Assembly: GCA_943372515.1 (NCBI GenBank)
Contig: CALRYY010000006.1
Span: 21,426-85,425, forward strand
Direction: 5' to 3'
Length of the DNA stretch: 64,000 bases
Source of the DNA: RAM1 sp943372515
GTDB taxonomy: Bacteria; Pseudomonadota; Gammaproteobacteria; Burkholderiales; Burkholderiaceae_C
The notes under the pieces: model-generated
The model's database searches: none
What the model was told of the DNA's origin: nothing
The model's input: the letters and a program-made list of their open reading frames with translations, nothing else
Shown: piece after piece, positions 49,947 to 57,820 of the stretch
Layout: each line of letters begins with the position of its first letter
Position numbering within the stretch: position 1 is the first letter of the stretch
Position numbers and translations under genes: made by a program

Positions 49947-51485
49947 ATGTTCCCCATTGACTTCTTCTGGCGGGCGGCTGACCGCTGGCCGGACCGCGTG
50001 GCCGTCGACGCACCCGACGGTGCGATCACCTACCGGGCGCTGGCAAGCCAGGTGGCTGCGCTCGCCCAGGCCTTCGGCGCGATCGACCCGCAGCCCCAGA
50101 GCCGCGTCGGCATATGCGCCATCAACAGCGCCGACCACATCATCGCGCTGCTGGCCACACTGGCCTGCGGCAAGGTGTGGGTGCCACTGAACCCGAAGAG
50201 CACGCGCCACGAGATCCGCCGCATTGTCGACGCCACAGAACCCGCCATCCTGGTGCTCGACCCGGCTTGCGCGGATCTTCTGGATGCGGCGCCGGGCACA
50301 CGCATCGTCACCGGTCCCGGCATGGCTGACAACGGCTTGTCGCTCCGCGGGCAGGTGGCGATGCATGCGGGCGCAACGCGCCCCCGCATCGAACTGGCCA
50401 TGCATGATGCCCAGGCGATCAAGTTCACTGGCGGCACGACAGGCGCGCCCAAGGGGGTCGTGCAGCCTTACCGGGCGTGGATGGCCAACATCGTCAACCA
50501 GATCCATGCCTGGGGCTTTGACCAGAACGACCGCTATGTGGTGGCTGCGCCCATCACGCATGGAACGTCCACCTACCTCCTTCCGATCCTGGCGCAGGGT
50601 GGCTGCCATGTGATCCTGGCGGAAGCTGGCGCCCAGGCCGTGCGCGCGGCGTTTCGCGACCGCGCGGGCACGGTGTGCTTCATGCCGCCGACGCTGATCT
50701 ATCAGCTGATGGGCTTGCCGGGCGCGTCGCGCGCCGACTTCCCCGGCCTGCGCCGCCTGATCTACGGCGGAGCCCCGATGCCGCCCGAAAAGATCCGCCA
50801 GGTGCGCGATTTCTTCGGGAACGTGCTGGGCACCACCTATGGGCAGACAGAGGCGCCGCAGATCCTGACCGTGATGAGGCCCGAAGATTTTGAGGACCCA
50901 AGGAACTGGTCGGCGGTCGGCCGCGCCACCTGGTTCAGCGACGTGGCCGTGATGGCACCCGATGGCCAACTGCTGCCGCCGGGCCAGGTGGGGGAAATCG
51001 TGGCGCGGGGCGATCTGGTCATGAGCGGCTACTGGCGCCTGCCCGAGAAGACGGCCGAGACCCTGGTGGCGGGCTGGCTGCACACGGGCGATCGCGGCCT
51101 GATCGACGAGCGCGGCTACCTGGTGCTCAAGGATCGCCTGAGGGATCTGGTCATCACCGGGGGGTTCAACGTCTATCCGGTCGATGTGGAGAACGCCCTG
51201 AGCCGGCACGCGGCGGTACACGAAAGCGCCGTCTTCGGCATTCCCGACGACAAGTGGGGCGAGTCGGTCCAGGCGGCCGTTCAACTGCGGCCAGGCCAGC
51301 AGGCCAGCGAAGCCGAACTCCAGGCTTTCGTGCGCGAACTGCTGGGGCCGGTGCTGACGCCCAAGCGGATCCACTTTCACGCCAACCTGCCGCGCTCGCC
51401 CGTCGGCAAGGTCCTCAAGAGCGCGGTGAGGGAACTCGCCTTGAACGACGCAGCCGCCGACACCCGCACGGAGCCCAAAACATGA
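49947..51485 (+). CDS. AMP-dependent acyl-CoA synthetase/ligase
   Basis: The 512-residue ANL-superfamily enzyme has the AMP-binding P-loop KFTGGTTGAPKGVV, YGQTEAPQI and the hinge region RLRDLVITGGFNVYPVDVE. The C-terminal Lys is in PRSPVGKVLKSAVRE. It activates a carboxylic acid to its CoA thioester via the acyl-AMP. ATG 49947 lies 14 bp after the receptor stop. The longer upstream frame overlaps that gene and is rejected. The substrate is probably the acid bound by the receptor. Its stop overlaps the next start (ATGA). Confidence 0.92.
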   Translation: MFPIDFFWRAADRWPDRVAVDAPDGAITYRALASQVAALAQAFGAIDPQPQSRVGICAINSADHIIALLATLACGKVWVPLNPKSTRHEIRRIVDATEPAILVLDPACADLLDAAPGTRIVTGPGMADNGLSLRGQVAMHAGATRPRIELAMHDAQAIKFTGGTTGAPKGVVQPYRAWMANIVNQIHAWGFDQNDRYVVAAPITHGTSTYLLPILAQGGCHVILAEAGAQAVRAAFRDRAGTVCFMPPTLIYQLMGLPGASRADFPGLRRLIYGGAPMPPEKIRQVRDFFGNVLGTTYGQTEAPQILTVMRPEDFEDPRNWSAVGRATWFSDVAVMAPDGQLLPPGQVGEIVARGDLVMSGYWRLPEKTAETLVAGWLHTGDRGLIDERGYLVLKDRLRDLVITGGFNVYPVDVENALSRHAAVHESAVFGIPDDKWGESVQAAVQLRPGQQASEAELQAFVRELLGPVLTPKRIHFHANLPRSPVGKVLKSAVRELALNDAAADTRTEPKT

Positions 51486-52258
51486 ACCCATCCACCACCC
51501 AGCCGCCCGTCACGCGCCTGTGCACGCACACCCTGACCAGCCTTCATTACCGCGACGCGGACCTGGTGAATGACCTGATGGGCAAAAAGACATTCACCGA
51601 GGTCGTGCTGATGCAGGTGCTCGGGCGTGCACCTCGTGAAGTGGATCTGCGCATTGCGGATGTCGTCCTCATCGTCCTGATGGAGCATGGGCTGACGCCA
51701 AGCTCCATTGCCACCCGGCTCATCTACATGAGCGCGCCCGAGAATCTGCAGGGCGCCATCGCGGCAGGCCTGCTGGCCGTGGGCAGTTCATTCGTTGGCA
51801 CGATGGAAAACTGCGCCCACCTGCTCGACCGCATCGGTGCCGCTGCCGACCCCCAGGCGCAGGCCAGGCAGATCGCCCTGGAGCACAAGGCGAACAACAA
51901 GCCGGTGCCGGGTTTTGGCCACCATCTGCACAAGCCGGTGGACCCGCGCGCCTACAAGCTGCTCGACCTGGCCCGCAGCGAGCCCGAACTGCAAGGCGGG
52001 AAAGTTCGCGCACTCGAGCTGCTGTCGGCCGCCGTGGATGCCGCCGCCGGGCGGCCGATCACCATCAATGCGACGGGCGCTATCGCGGCCTTGCTGGGCG
52101 AAATCGGCGTGCCGGCGAACGTGATGCGCGGCTTTGCCGTCATCTCGCGCGCCGCGGGCCTTCTGTCCCACATCGTCGAGGAGCAGCAAGAGCCATCGGC
52201 CCGTTTCATCTGGGACACCGTCGAGCGTGCAATCCCGTACGCGGGAGCCGCCACATGA
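51482..52258 (+). CDS. Citryl-CoA lyase-like (citrate synthase superfamily, short form)
   Basis: The 258-residue protein corresponds to the catalytic half of citrate synthase. The His-containing KPVPGFGHHLHKPVDPRA stretch, shown by PGFGHHLHKPVDPR, is diagnostic, and the GAIAALLGEIGVP segment precedes the C-terminal helix. Short members act as citryl-CoA lyases, cleaving a 3-hydroxyacyl-CoA to acetyl-CoA and an oxoacid. Coupled to an acyl-CoA ligase, it suggests activation then cleavage of a citrate-like or citramalate-like acid. The exact substrate is not known. Confidence 0.88.
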   Translation: MNPSTTQPPVTRLCTHTLTSLHYRDADLVNDLMGKKTFTEVVLMQVLGRAPREVDLRIADVVLIVLMEHGLTPSSIATRLIYMSAPENLQGAIAAGLLAVGSSFVGTMENCAHLLDRIGAAADPQAQARQIALEHKANNKPVPGFGHHLHKPVDPRAYKLLDLARSEPELQGGKVRALELLSAAVDAAAGRPITINATGAIAALLGEIGVPANVMRGFAVISRAAGLLSHIVEEQQEPSARFIWDTVERAIPYAGAAT

Positions 52259-53361
52259 AAACCACTTTCGCGGGCTTGCTGGCCATCCTGCTTGCCGTGT
52301 CAGCCAACGCTGAAATCATCATCGGCCAAACCACCGTGCTGACCGGCGGCGCAGCGGCCAATGTGGCCGAGGTCAACCTCGGGGCCAGGCTCGTTCTGGA
52401 CGAGGTGAACGCGGCCGGCGGCATCCGCGGCCATCGCATCCGGGTGGTGTCGCTGGACGACGGTGCGCGCGGCGAGGTTGCTGCGGCCAATGCTGAAAAG
52501 CTGGTGACCGAGCACAAGGCGGTCGCGCTGTTCCTCAGCCGCAGCACCCCGACGGCTTTGGCCATGCGCGACGTGCTCACCAAACACGGTGTTCCACTCA
52601 TTGCGCCATCGACCGGCGCCGGCGCGCTGCACCGGCCCGTCCATCCCTATATCTACAACCTGCGTTCCAGCTACCAGGCCGAGGTCAAGAAGGCCATCGA
52701 AGTCCTGGTGACGATGGGCCTTGCCAACGACATCGGCATCATCGCGGTGGATGACGCCTTTGGCGACGATGCCATCCAGGGCGCCGATGCGGCGAAAACC
52801 CGCCCGCGCTTTGTTGAGCGGTTCAGTTATGCCACCGGGGACGTGAGCAAAGCGGTTGCCCAGGTCAAGGCCACCGGCGTACGCGCCGTTGTCATCATCG
52901 GATCGACCCATCCCACTGTGGCCGCCATCAAGGCGATCAGGAAGGGCAACAGTGCACCGCCGACCATCATCACGATTTCGAACAACGCGTCCGACACCTT
53001 CATCAAGGCGCTTGGCGAGGACAAGGCCGGCGTCATCGTGACCCAGGTGTTCCCCAGCGAAAACGCGATCGACATGCCTCTGGTGCGGGACACAATGGCC
53101 ATGCTGAAAAAGGCCAAGCCCGGCGCACGCGTGACTGCGGCGGTACTTGAAGGGGCCGCAGCCGCCAGGCTGCTGGTGGAAGCCCTGAAGAACGTGAACG
53201 GCCCGGTCACATCCCGCTCGCTCCAGGCCTCGCTCGACAGCGGGGTCGCATTCGACATCGGCTGGCCCAACAGGTCCATCCGGTACACCCCAGCCAACCA
53301 CACCGGCATCAGCTTTGCGGACACCTCAATCGTGACTGAAGCCGGCAACTTCCGCCGGTAG
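52255..53361 (+). CDS. ABC-type branched-chain amino acid/amide substrate-binding protein
   Basis: The 368-residue type I periplasmic binding protein has a short signal peptide (cut near SANA) and the LivK-like layout (IIIGQTTVLTGGAA, LVLDEVNAAGGIRGHRI, VPLIAPSTGAG). Its ATG overlaps the lyase stop. No permease or ATPase gene follows; the MITE-like element begins 20 bp after its stop. Either the missing transporter genes are elsewhere or were displaced by island insertion. The ligand is unknown. Confidence 0.92.
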   Translation: MKTTFAGLLAILLAVSANAEIIIGQTTVLTGGAAANVAEVNLGARLVLDEVNAAGGIRGHRIRVVSLDDGARGEVAAANAEKLVTEHKAVALFLSRSTPTALAMRDVLTKHGVPLIAPSTGAGALHRPVHPYIYNLRSSYQAEVKKAIEVLVTMGLANDIGIIAVDDAFGDDAIQGADAAKTRPRFVERFSYATGDVSKAVAQVKATGVRAVVIIGSTHPTVAAIKAIRKGNSAPPTIITISNNASDTFIKALGEDKAGVIVTQVFPSENAIDMPLVRDTMAMLKKAKPGARVTAAVLEGAAAARLLVEALKNVNGPVTSRSLQASLDSGVAFDIGWPNRSIRYTPANHTGISFADTSIVTEAGNFRR

Positions 53362-53380
53362 ACGTTGGGCGGCACTTCGC

Positions 53381-53614
53381 GCAAGGCTGTGGGTGGGGCC
53401 GGCGGCGTTTCACTTTGGCGCCCCTGCGCTTCGCTACGGGGTCCCCTGCGCTCCTCGGAATCGAGGGGACGCTACGGGTCGATTTGTGCGATGGGCGCTG
53501 AACGCGCCATCGCAAAAATCGCTCCTACGCTTGTCCGCTGGCGCGGACCGACCCTCGATTCCTCCGGTGCTCGGCGCCAAAGAGGCGCACCGCCGGCCCC
53601 ACCCACAGCCTTGC
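53381..53614. repeat. MITE-like element copy 2 (234 bp)
   Basis: The same perfect 20-bp inverted termini as copy 1 lie at 53381-53400 and 53595-53614, and the interior is nearly identical. It lacks the 22-bp internal duplication of copy 1. Similarity to island 1 continues to the right past the element to about 53830, through the promoter and leader. Confidence 0.85.
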
Positions 53615-53734
53615 GGCCGGCAGGGTTGGTGTGCCTCTGGCGGTCTCCGGTAAGGCTTGTGCTGGGCCAGAAGGGGTGGGGCTGATTTCAGCCTTGAGCA
53701 GTTCCATTCCCCTCAGATTGGGGGATGTTAGCTA

Positions 53735-53763
53735 TCGACCATGCGGCGGGAGCTGGCTATAGT
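53735..53763 (+). promoter_or_regulatory. Conserved promoter of island 2
   Basis: TCGACC, 17 bp, TATAGT: the same hexamers and spacing as at 43080-43108, although the spacer sequence differs in part. The conserved CCCCTCAGATTGGGG palindrome lies just upstream at about 53709-53723. Confidence 0.6.
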
Positions 53764-53793
53764 GACGCGCATGGGCAGATTCAAGGGGACGGA

Positions 53794-53862
53794 ATGGCGG
53801 CGGTTTTGTTGAAATTGCTACACCTGTACATAGGCGTATGTGGATTTTCTGCAAGTCGTTGA
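53794..53862 (+). CDS. Small leader ORF MAAVLLKLL (22 residues)
   Basis: ATG 53794, with AAGGGGA upstream, encodes MAAVLLKLLHLYIGVCGF and stops after 22 codons. The first nine residues equal those of the island 1 leader, including at synonymous positions. The conserved start and variable rest suggest a leader whose translation initiation matters. Confidence 0.4.
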   Translation: MAAVLLKLLHLYIGVCGFSASR

Positions 53863-53973
53863 TATCCATCAACTTCGAAAATTTTTACGGGCATGTTGTT
53901 CTACACATCGCAATGCAATGCCCAAGTTTTGAGGATGATTAAAAGTTACCCCTCTTGTGAGAGCTGGAGAAAC

Positions 53974-54333
53974 ATGAAAAAGTCAGTTATAAAAGCTCTG
54001 CTGGTTGCAGCTTCTTTGGGGGGATCGGCCAAAGTATTCGGAGAATGCCGAATGATGATATCAACGTCTTCCATCCCAAAGGGATATCACCCCGTCACTG
54101 TTGACTGGAAGAAAAATGACCCTAGAGGGGATCAAGTTTGCATATCAAAAACTGAGGGAAATGAGATCCGCTTTATACCTTGGCTTGATTTTTCAATGCC
54201 ATCTGAATACTACGTTCTCTATGAGTATCCAAATCCTTCCACAACATTCAATGGGTGTAGAAGATGGAATGTATTTATGGGCTCATATAACTGCATTGAT
54301 ATGTATCCCTCCTATCAGATGCGGAGAAAATAA
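53974..54333 (+). CDS. Hypothetical secreted protein of island 2
   Basis: ATG 53974 with GGAGA opens MKKSVIKALLVAASLGGSAK, a clear signal peptide. The 119-residue product has several Cys in the mature part (FGECRMM, VCISKTEG, FNGCRRWN, YNCIDMY), suggesting disulfides. No family is recognised. It is AT-rich relative to the genome. It occupies the same slot after the promoter-leader head as the secreted protein of island 1 without sequence similarity. Confidence 0.7.
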   Translation: MKKSVIKALLVAASLGGSAKVFGECRMMISTSSIPKGYHPVTVDWKKNDPRGDQVCISKTEGNEIRFIPWLDFSMPSEYYVLYEYPNPSTTFNGCRRWNVFMGSYNCIDMYPSYQMRRK

Positions 54334-54373
54334 ATATGAACCTGCAACAGTCTGACCACGGAGTAAATTAACC

Positions 54374-54610
54374 ATGACAAAAACAAAGATTACGAAAATA
54401 ATTCTTGAACGAGATGGCGTTGAAAAAATTGCAGTGCCTGCCACCATAGAAGAGCTAAAGGCGGCCGATGCTGGGTTTAAAGAGCTTGGTTTTAATATTA
54501 ATCAATGCTCATGCGGAGATGAAGTATGCTGGCAAGGCTACGTTTGGCGGTGTGCATATGGTCCAAGTGGAGAATGCCAATGGTTCAAATCGGATTGGCA
54601 ATGTAACTGA
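54374..54610 (+). CDS. Hypothetical cassette protein (78 residues)
   Basis: The AT-rich gene encodes a small soluble protein opening MTKTKITKIILERDGVEKIA, with a Cys-rich second half (NQCSCGDEVCWQGYVWRCAYG) that could hold a metal or disulfides. The N-terminal half resembles short acidic peptide precursors in length and layout, but I name no family. An attC-like site begins 6 bp after the stop. Confidence 0.65.
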   Translation: MTKTKITKIILERDGVEKIAVPATIEELKAADAGFKELGFNINQCSCGDEVCWQGYVWRCAYGPSGECQWFKSDWQCN

Positions 54611-54615
54611 GAGAC

Positions 54616-54673
54616 GCCCAACAAGTCGTTTAAGTCCGACGCTTGCGGCTAGGACTCACCGCCGTATTTAGGC
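54616..54673 (+). other. attC-like recombination site 5
   Basis: GCCCAACAAGTCG opens the site with a full RYYYAAC match, GTCCGACGCTTGCGGCTAGGAC forms the stem region (GTCC pairs with GGAC), and TTTAGGC closes it with one mismatch to GTTRRRY. At 58 bp it is the most canonical attC in the window. Confidence 0.7.
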
Positions 54674-54676
54674 TTC

Positions 54677-55408
54677 ATGAATATTCATCGCGTCATTCAT
54701 AGCTTTAGAAAGCATCTATTCGATAGCCTTCTCGTCGCAATGTCTTTGGCATGTTTCATGATCATGCTCATCTCGAGTAGCGACCCAGTGGTGCCCTCGA
54801 TTCAGGGGACGGCAGCGCACAACTTGCTAAAGCAGTTCCAAACAGGCAATCAGATCGCCTTTGACTTGTCTGTCGGGCTCCTTGCGGGAGTGTTCATGTA
54901 CTACTTGGTAGTCCGTGTGCCTGAGCAAAGCAAGCGTCGAAGACTCCGGAAAAACCTTGTAGAGACGTACAGATCCTTCAAAAAAGACAGCATCGCGATC
55001 TACTTGAGTTGCTTCATGCCTTCCTATCCAGCAGAACTTCCAGAGACTCTTTCTGACCAAGCCGAGTTTCGGAAGTTCTTTAGTGAGCCGCATGTCCCTA
55101 GCCAAGACAGGTGGCACGCTGTCGCCAATGGTCTTAACGACTATCGCCTCAGCAGCCTCGTGGTAGAGCTTGAGATCCTCATGCAGGAGATTCATTTCAC
55201 GCTAAGCGCTATCGATGTCCAGGATCACAGGGCTTTTCAAGTTCTGAAGCATCTTTCCAAGATCATTTACCGAAGTAAAAAATGGACTACTGAGTACGAC
55301 GATGTCAAGTCAATGATGAGATTCCTTTGGTCGTTACACACCGGATGGAGCTGGGTTGATGGCTATGCCGAATCCGACCCCATCTCAGAAATGATCGCCG
55401 CGATATGA
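54677..55408 (+). CDS. Cassette-encoded membrane protein (243 residues)
   Basis: Two N-terminal transmembrane segments (LLVAMSLACFMIMLISSSD and LSVGLLAGVFMYYLVV) are followed by a cytoplasmic, largely helical domain of about 160 residues rich in charged residues. No family is recognised. The ATG is 3 bp after attC-like site 5, and the stop is directly followed by GCCTAAC of the end block, so it is a complete cassette. The layout resembles small two-helix effector proteins of defence systems, without further evidence. Confidence 0.75.
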   Translation: MNIHRVIHSFRKHLFDSLLVAMSLACFMIMLISSSDPVVPSIQGTAAHNLLKQFQTGNQIAFDLSVGLLAGVFMYYLVVRVPEQSKRRRLRKNLVETYRSFKKDSIAIYLSCFMPSYPAELPETLSDQAEFRKFFSEPHVPSQDRWHAVANGLNDYRLSSLVVELEILMQEIHFTLSAIDVQDHRAFQVLKHLSKIIYRSKKWTTEYDDVKSMMRFLWSLHTGWSWVDGYAESDPISEMIAAI

Positions 55409-55409
55409 A

Positions 55410-55603
55410 GCCTAACGCTTCGTGCATGGACTCCCCCGCAGCGGCAAGATATTGACCGGTAGTTTTGAATTTCGGGCAGAACCCGTGAAGTCGTATATCT
55501 GGTATCCGAAGTGAACTCTGGGGTGGTCTGTGCCACTATGGAATCTACTCGCACGGTGGCCTACATTACGAGCAGCGGGCGAGTAGCCGCAAGAGTCATC
55601 GGC
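55410..55603 (+). repeat. Island end block, copy 2
   Basis: This 194-bp stretch starts with the perfect half-site GCCTAAC and shares ordered blocks with 47501-47693. It is joined about 50 bp later to a solo MITE terminus. No gene is seen between 55409 and 55784. Confidence 0.6.
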
Positions 55604-55653
55604 AACAGTAGGTGATGGTTCGTCAGCAAGATCGGTGGCGAACCCACCTTGCC

Positions 55654-55673
55654 GGCCCCACCCACAGCCTTGC
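55654..55673. repeat. Solo terminal repeat of the MITE-like element
   Basis: GGCCCCACCCACAGCCTTGC is an exact copy of the right terminus of both full elements, with no left partner nearby. It marks the right edge of island 2 and lies about 110 bp upstream of fdsG. Confidence 0.8.
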
Positions 55674-55693
55674 GCGCGATGTGCGCTCGCATA

Positions 55694-55710
55694 GATTCAA
55701 AACCTGAATC
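55694..55710. promoter_or_regulatory. Inverted repeat upstream of the fds operon
   Basis: GATTCA and TGAATC are separated by 5 bp, fitting a LysR-type T-N11-A site. In Cupriavidus a LysR protein (FdsR) controls fds; no such gene is linked here, so the role is inferred. Confidence 0.4.
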
Positions 55711-55784
55711 ACCCCATACAGCAAACCCATTTGACCCGCCACCGCCACGGCAGGACACTGGCGGCTGTCCCACAGGAGCCAGCC

Positions 55785-56279
55785 CTGACTACGCCAGCAT
55801 CCAGCCATCCGGCCCACGACCCCGCCGCCACAGTACAAGCCATCGTGGCCGCGCACGCAGCCACCCCCGGCGCGTTGCTGCCCATCCTGCACGCCGTGCA
55901 GGACGCGCTGGGCTGCATTCCGCCCGAGGTGGTGGGCACCATCGCGCAGGGCCTGAACCTGTCGCGGGCCGAGGTGCATGGCGTCATCAGCTATTACCCG
56001 CACTTTCGCCAGCAGCCCGCCGGGCGGCAGGTGGTGCAGGTGTGCCAGGCTGAATCGTGCAAGGCCATGGGGGCGGATGCGCTGATGGCGCATGCGGCGC
56101 AGGTGCTGGGTTGCGGTGTGCATGCCACGCGGGCCGACGGCGCGGTGTCGCTGGAGCCGGTGTACTGCCTGGGGCTGTGCGCGTCGTCGCCGGCCATCAT
56201 GGTGGGCGACAGGCTGCATGCGCGGGTCACGCCGCAGCGGCTGAGCGAGATCGCGGCGGTGCTGGGGGTGGCTGCATGA
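55785..56279 (+). CDS. fdsG: NAD-dependent formate dehydrogenase gamma subunit (NuoE-like)
   Basis: This is the [2Fe-2S] thioredoxin-like subunit of the soluble FdsGBA complex, which passes electrons from formate to NAD. Cluster ligands are seen in VCQAESC and YCLGLC, with VHGVISYYPHFRQQPAG typical of the group. No ATG or GTG fits. CTG 55785, with AGGAG 6 bp upstream, gives an N-terminus of the same length as Cupriavidus FdsG, so a rare CTG start is proposed. The alternative is TTG 55731 without a ribosome site. Its stop overlaps the fdsB start. Confidence 0.9.
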   Translation: MTTPASSHPAHDPAATVQAIVAAHAATPGALLPILHAVQDALGCIPPEVVGTIAQGLNLSRAEVHGVISYYPHFRQQPAGRQVVQVCQAESCKAMGADALMAHAAQVLGCGVHATRADGAVSLEPVYCLGLCASSPAIMVGDRLHARVTPQRLSEIAAVLGVAA

Positions 56280-57820
56280 CCGCTGGCACTGTGCGCGTTT
56301 ACGTGCCCCGCGACGCCGCTGCGCTGGCCTGCGGTGCCGACGAAGTGGCCGCCGCCATCGCATCCGCCTGCGCGCAGCGCGGGCAGCCTGTCGACATCAT
56401 TCGCAACGGCTCGCGCGGCCTGTTCTGGCTGGAGCCGATGGTGGAGGTGGCCACGCCCCAGGGCCGCATCGCCTACGGCCCCGTCAGCGCGGCTGACGTG
56501 CCCGGCCTGCTGGACGCGGGCCTGCTGAACGGCGGCGCGCATGCGCTGTGCCACGGCCCTACCGACGCTATCCCCTACCTGGCGCGGCAAGAGCGCCTGA
56601 CCTTTGCCCGCATGGGCGTGACCGATCCGCTGTCGCTGGCCGACTATGAAGCCCACGGCGGCTGGGCCGGCCTGCGTCGGGCGCAGGCCCTGGACGGTGC
56701 GGCGGTGGTGGACGAGGTGTTGCAGTCGGGCCTGCGCGGGCGCGGGGGCGCGGCCTTTCCGGCGGGCATCAAATGGAAGACGGTGCACGCTGCCGGCGGC
56801 CCGCAGAAATACGTGGTGTGCAACGCCGACGAGGGCGATTCGGGCACCTATTCCGACCGCATGACGATGGAAGGCGACCCCTACATGCTGATCGAGGGCA
56901 TGGCCATCGCCGCGCTGGCCGTGGGCGCCACGCAGGGCTACATCTACATCCGCAGTGAATATCCGCACGCCATCGCCACCATGACCGAGGCCATTGCGCG
57001 CGCCACCGCTGCCGGCTGGCTGGGCGATGCCTTCCGGCTGGAGGTGCGCAAGGGCGCGGGTTCCTATGTGTGCGGTGAAGAAACGGCCATGCTGGAGAGC
57101 ATCGAGGGCAAGCGCGGTATCGTGCGTGCCAAGCCGCCGCTGCCGGCTGTGCAGGGCCTGTTTGGCGCGCCCACGGTCATCAACAACGTGATCACCTTTG
57201 CGTCGGTGCCGCTGATCCTGGCGCAGGGCGCGGCGTACTACCGCAACTATGGCGTGGGCCGCTCGCATGGCACGCTGCCGCTGCAGCTGGCGGGCAACAT
57301 CAAATACGGCGGGCTGGTGGAAAAGGCCTTTGGCGTCACGCTGCGCGAGCTGGTGTTTGGCTTTGGCGGCGGCACGGCGTCGGGCCGGCCGGTCAAGGCC
57401 ATCCAGGTGGGCGGGCCGCTGGGCGCCTATGTGCCTGAATCGCAATGGGACCTGCCGCTGGACTATGAAGCCTATGCAGCCGTGGGCGCGGTGGTAGGCC
57501 ACGGCGGCATCGTGGTGCATGACGACACGGCCGACATGGCGCAGCTGGCGCGCTACGCCATGGAATTCTGCGCGATTGAATCGTGTGGCAAGTGCACGCC
57601 CTGCCGCATCGGCTCCACCCGCGGTGTGGAGGTGATTGACCGCATCACATCGGGCCAGCAACGCGAGCAGCAAGTAACGCTGCTGCGCGACCTGTGCGAC
57701 ACCATGGTTCATGGCTCGCTGTGTGCCATGGGCGGCATGACGCCTTATCCAGTTCTATCGGCACTGAACCACTATCCCCAGGACTTCGGCCTGCAGGCAA
57801 AGGAGCCCGCCCATGCTTGA
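56276..57820 (+). CDS. fdsB: NAD-dependent formate dehydrogenase beta subunit (NuoF-like)
   Basis: The 514-residue flavoprotein subunit binds FMN and NAD (RGRGGAAFPAGIKW, CNADEGDSGTYSDR) and a [4Fe-4S] cluster (ESCGKCTPCRIGSTRG). An N-terminal thioredoxin-like part of about 100 residues precedes the NuoF core, as in other FdsB proteins. It reduces NAD+ with electrons arriving through FdsG and FdsA. ATG 56276 overlaps fdsG by 4 bp, and the 3' end overlaps fdsA by 8 bp. Confidence 0.96.
   Translation: MTAGTVRVYVPRDAAALACGADEVAAAIASACAQRGQPVDIIRNGSRGLFWLEPMVEVATPQGRIAYGPVSAADVPGLLDAGLLNGGAHALCHGPTDAIPYLARQERLTFARMGVTDPLSLADYEAHGGWAGLRRAQALDGAAVVDEVLQSGLRGRGGAAFPAGIKWKTVHAAGGPQKYVVCNADEGDSGTYSDRMTMEGDPYMLIEGMAIAALAVGATQGYIYIRSEYPHAIATMTEAIARATAAGWLGDAFRLEVRKGAGSYVCGEETAMLESIEGKRGIVRAKPPLPAVQGLFGAPTVINNVITFASVPLILAQGAAYYRNYGVGRSHGTLPLQLAGNIKYGGLVEKAFGVTLRELVFGFGGGTASGRPVKAIQVGGPLGAYVPESQWDLPLDYEAYAAVGAVVGHGGIVVHDDTADMAQLARYAMEFCAIESCGKCTPCRIGSTRGVEVIDRITSGQQREQQVTLLRDLCDTMVHGSLCAMGGMTPYPVLSALNHYPQDFGLQAKEPAHA

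Larger units (their letters stand above)
53381..55673 (+). mobile_element. Accessory island 2, same plan as island 1
   Basis: It starts with MITE-like copy 2 and contains the conserved promoter, the MAAVLLKLL leader, a small secreted protein, a 78-residue protein, one good attC-like site, a membrane protein and end block 2. It closes with a solo copy of the MITE right terminus at 55654-55673. Genes between 53.9 and 54.7 kb are markedly AT-rich compared with the chromosome. No integrase or transposase gene is present. Confidence 0.6.
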
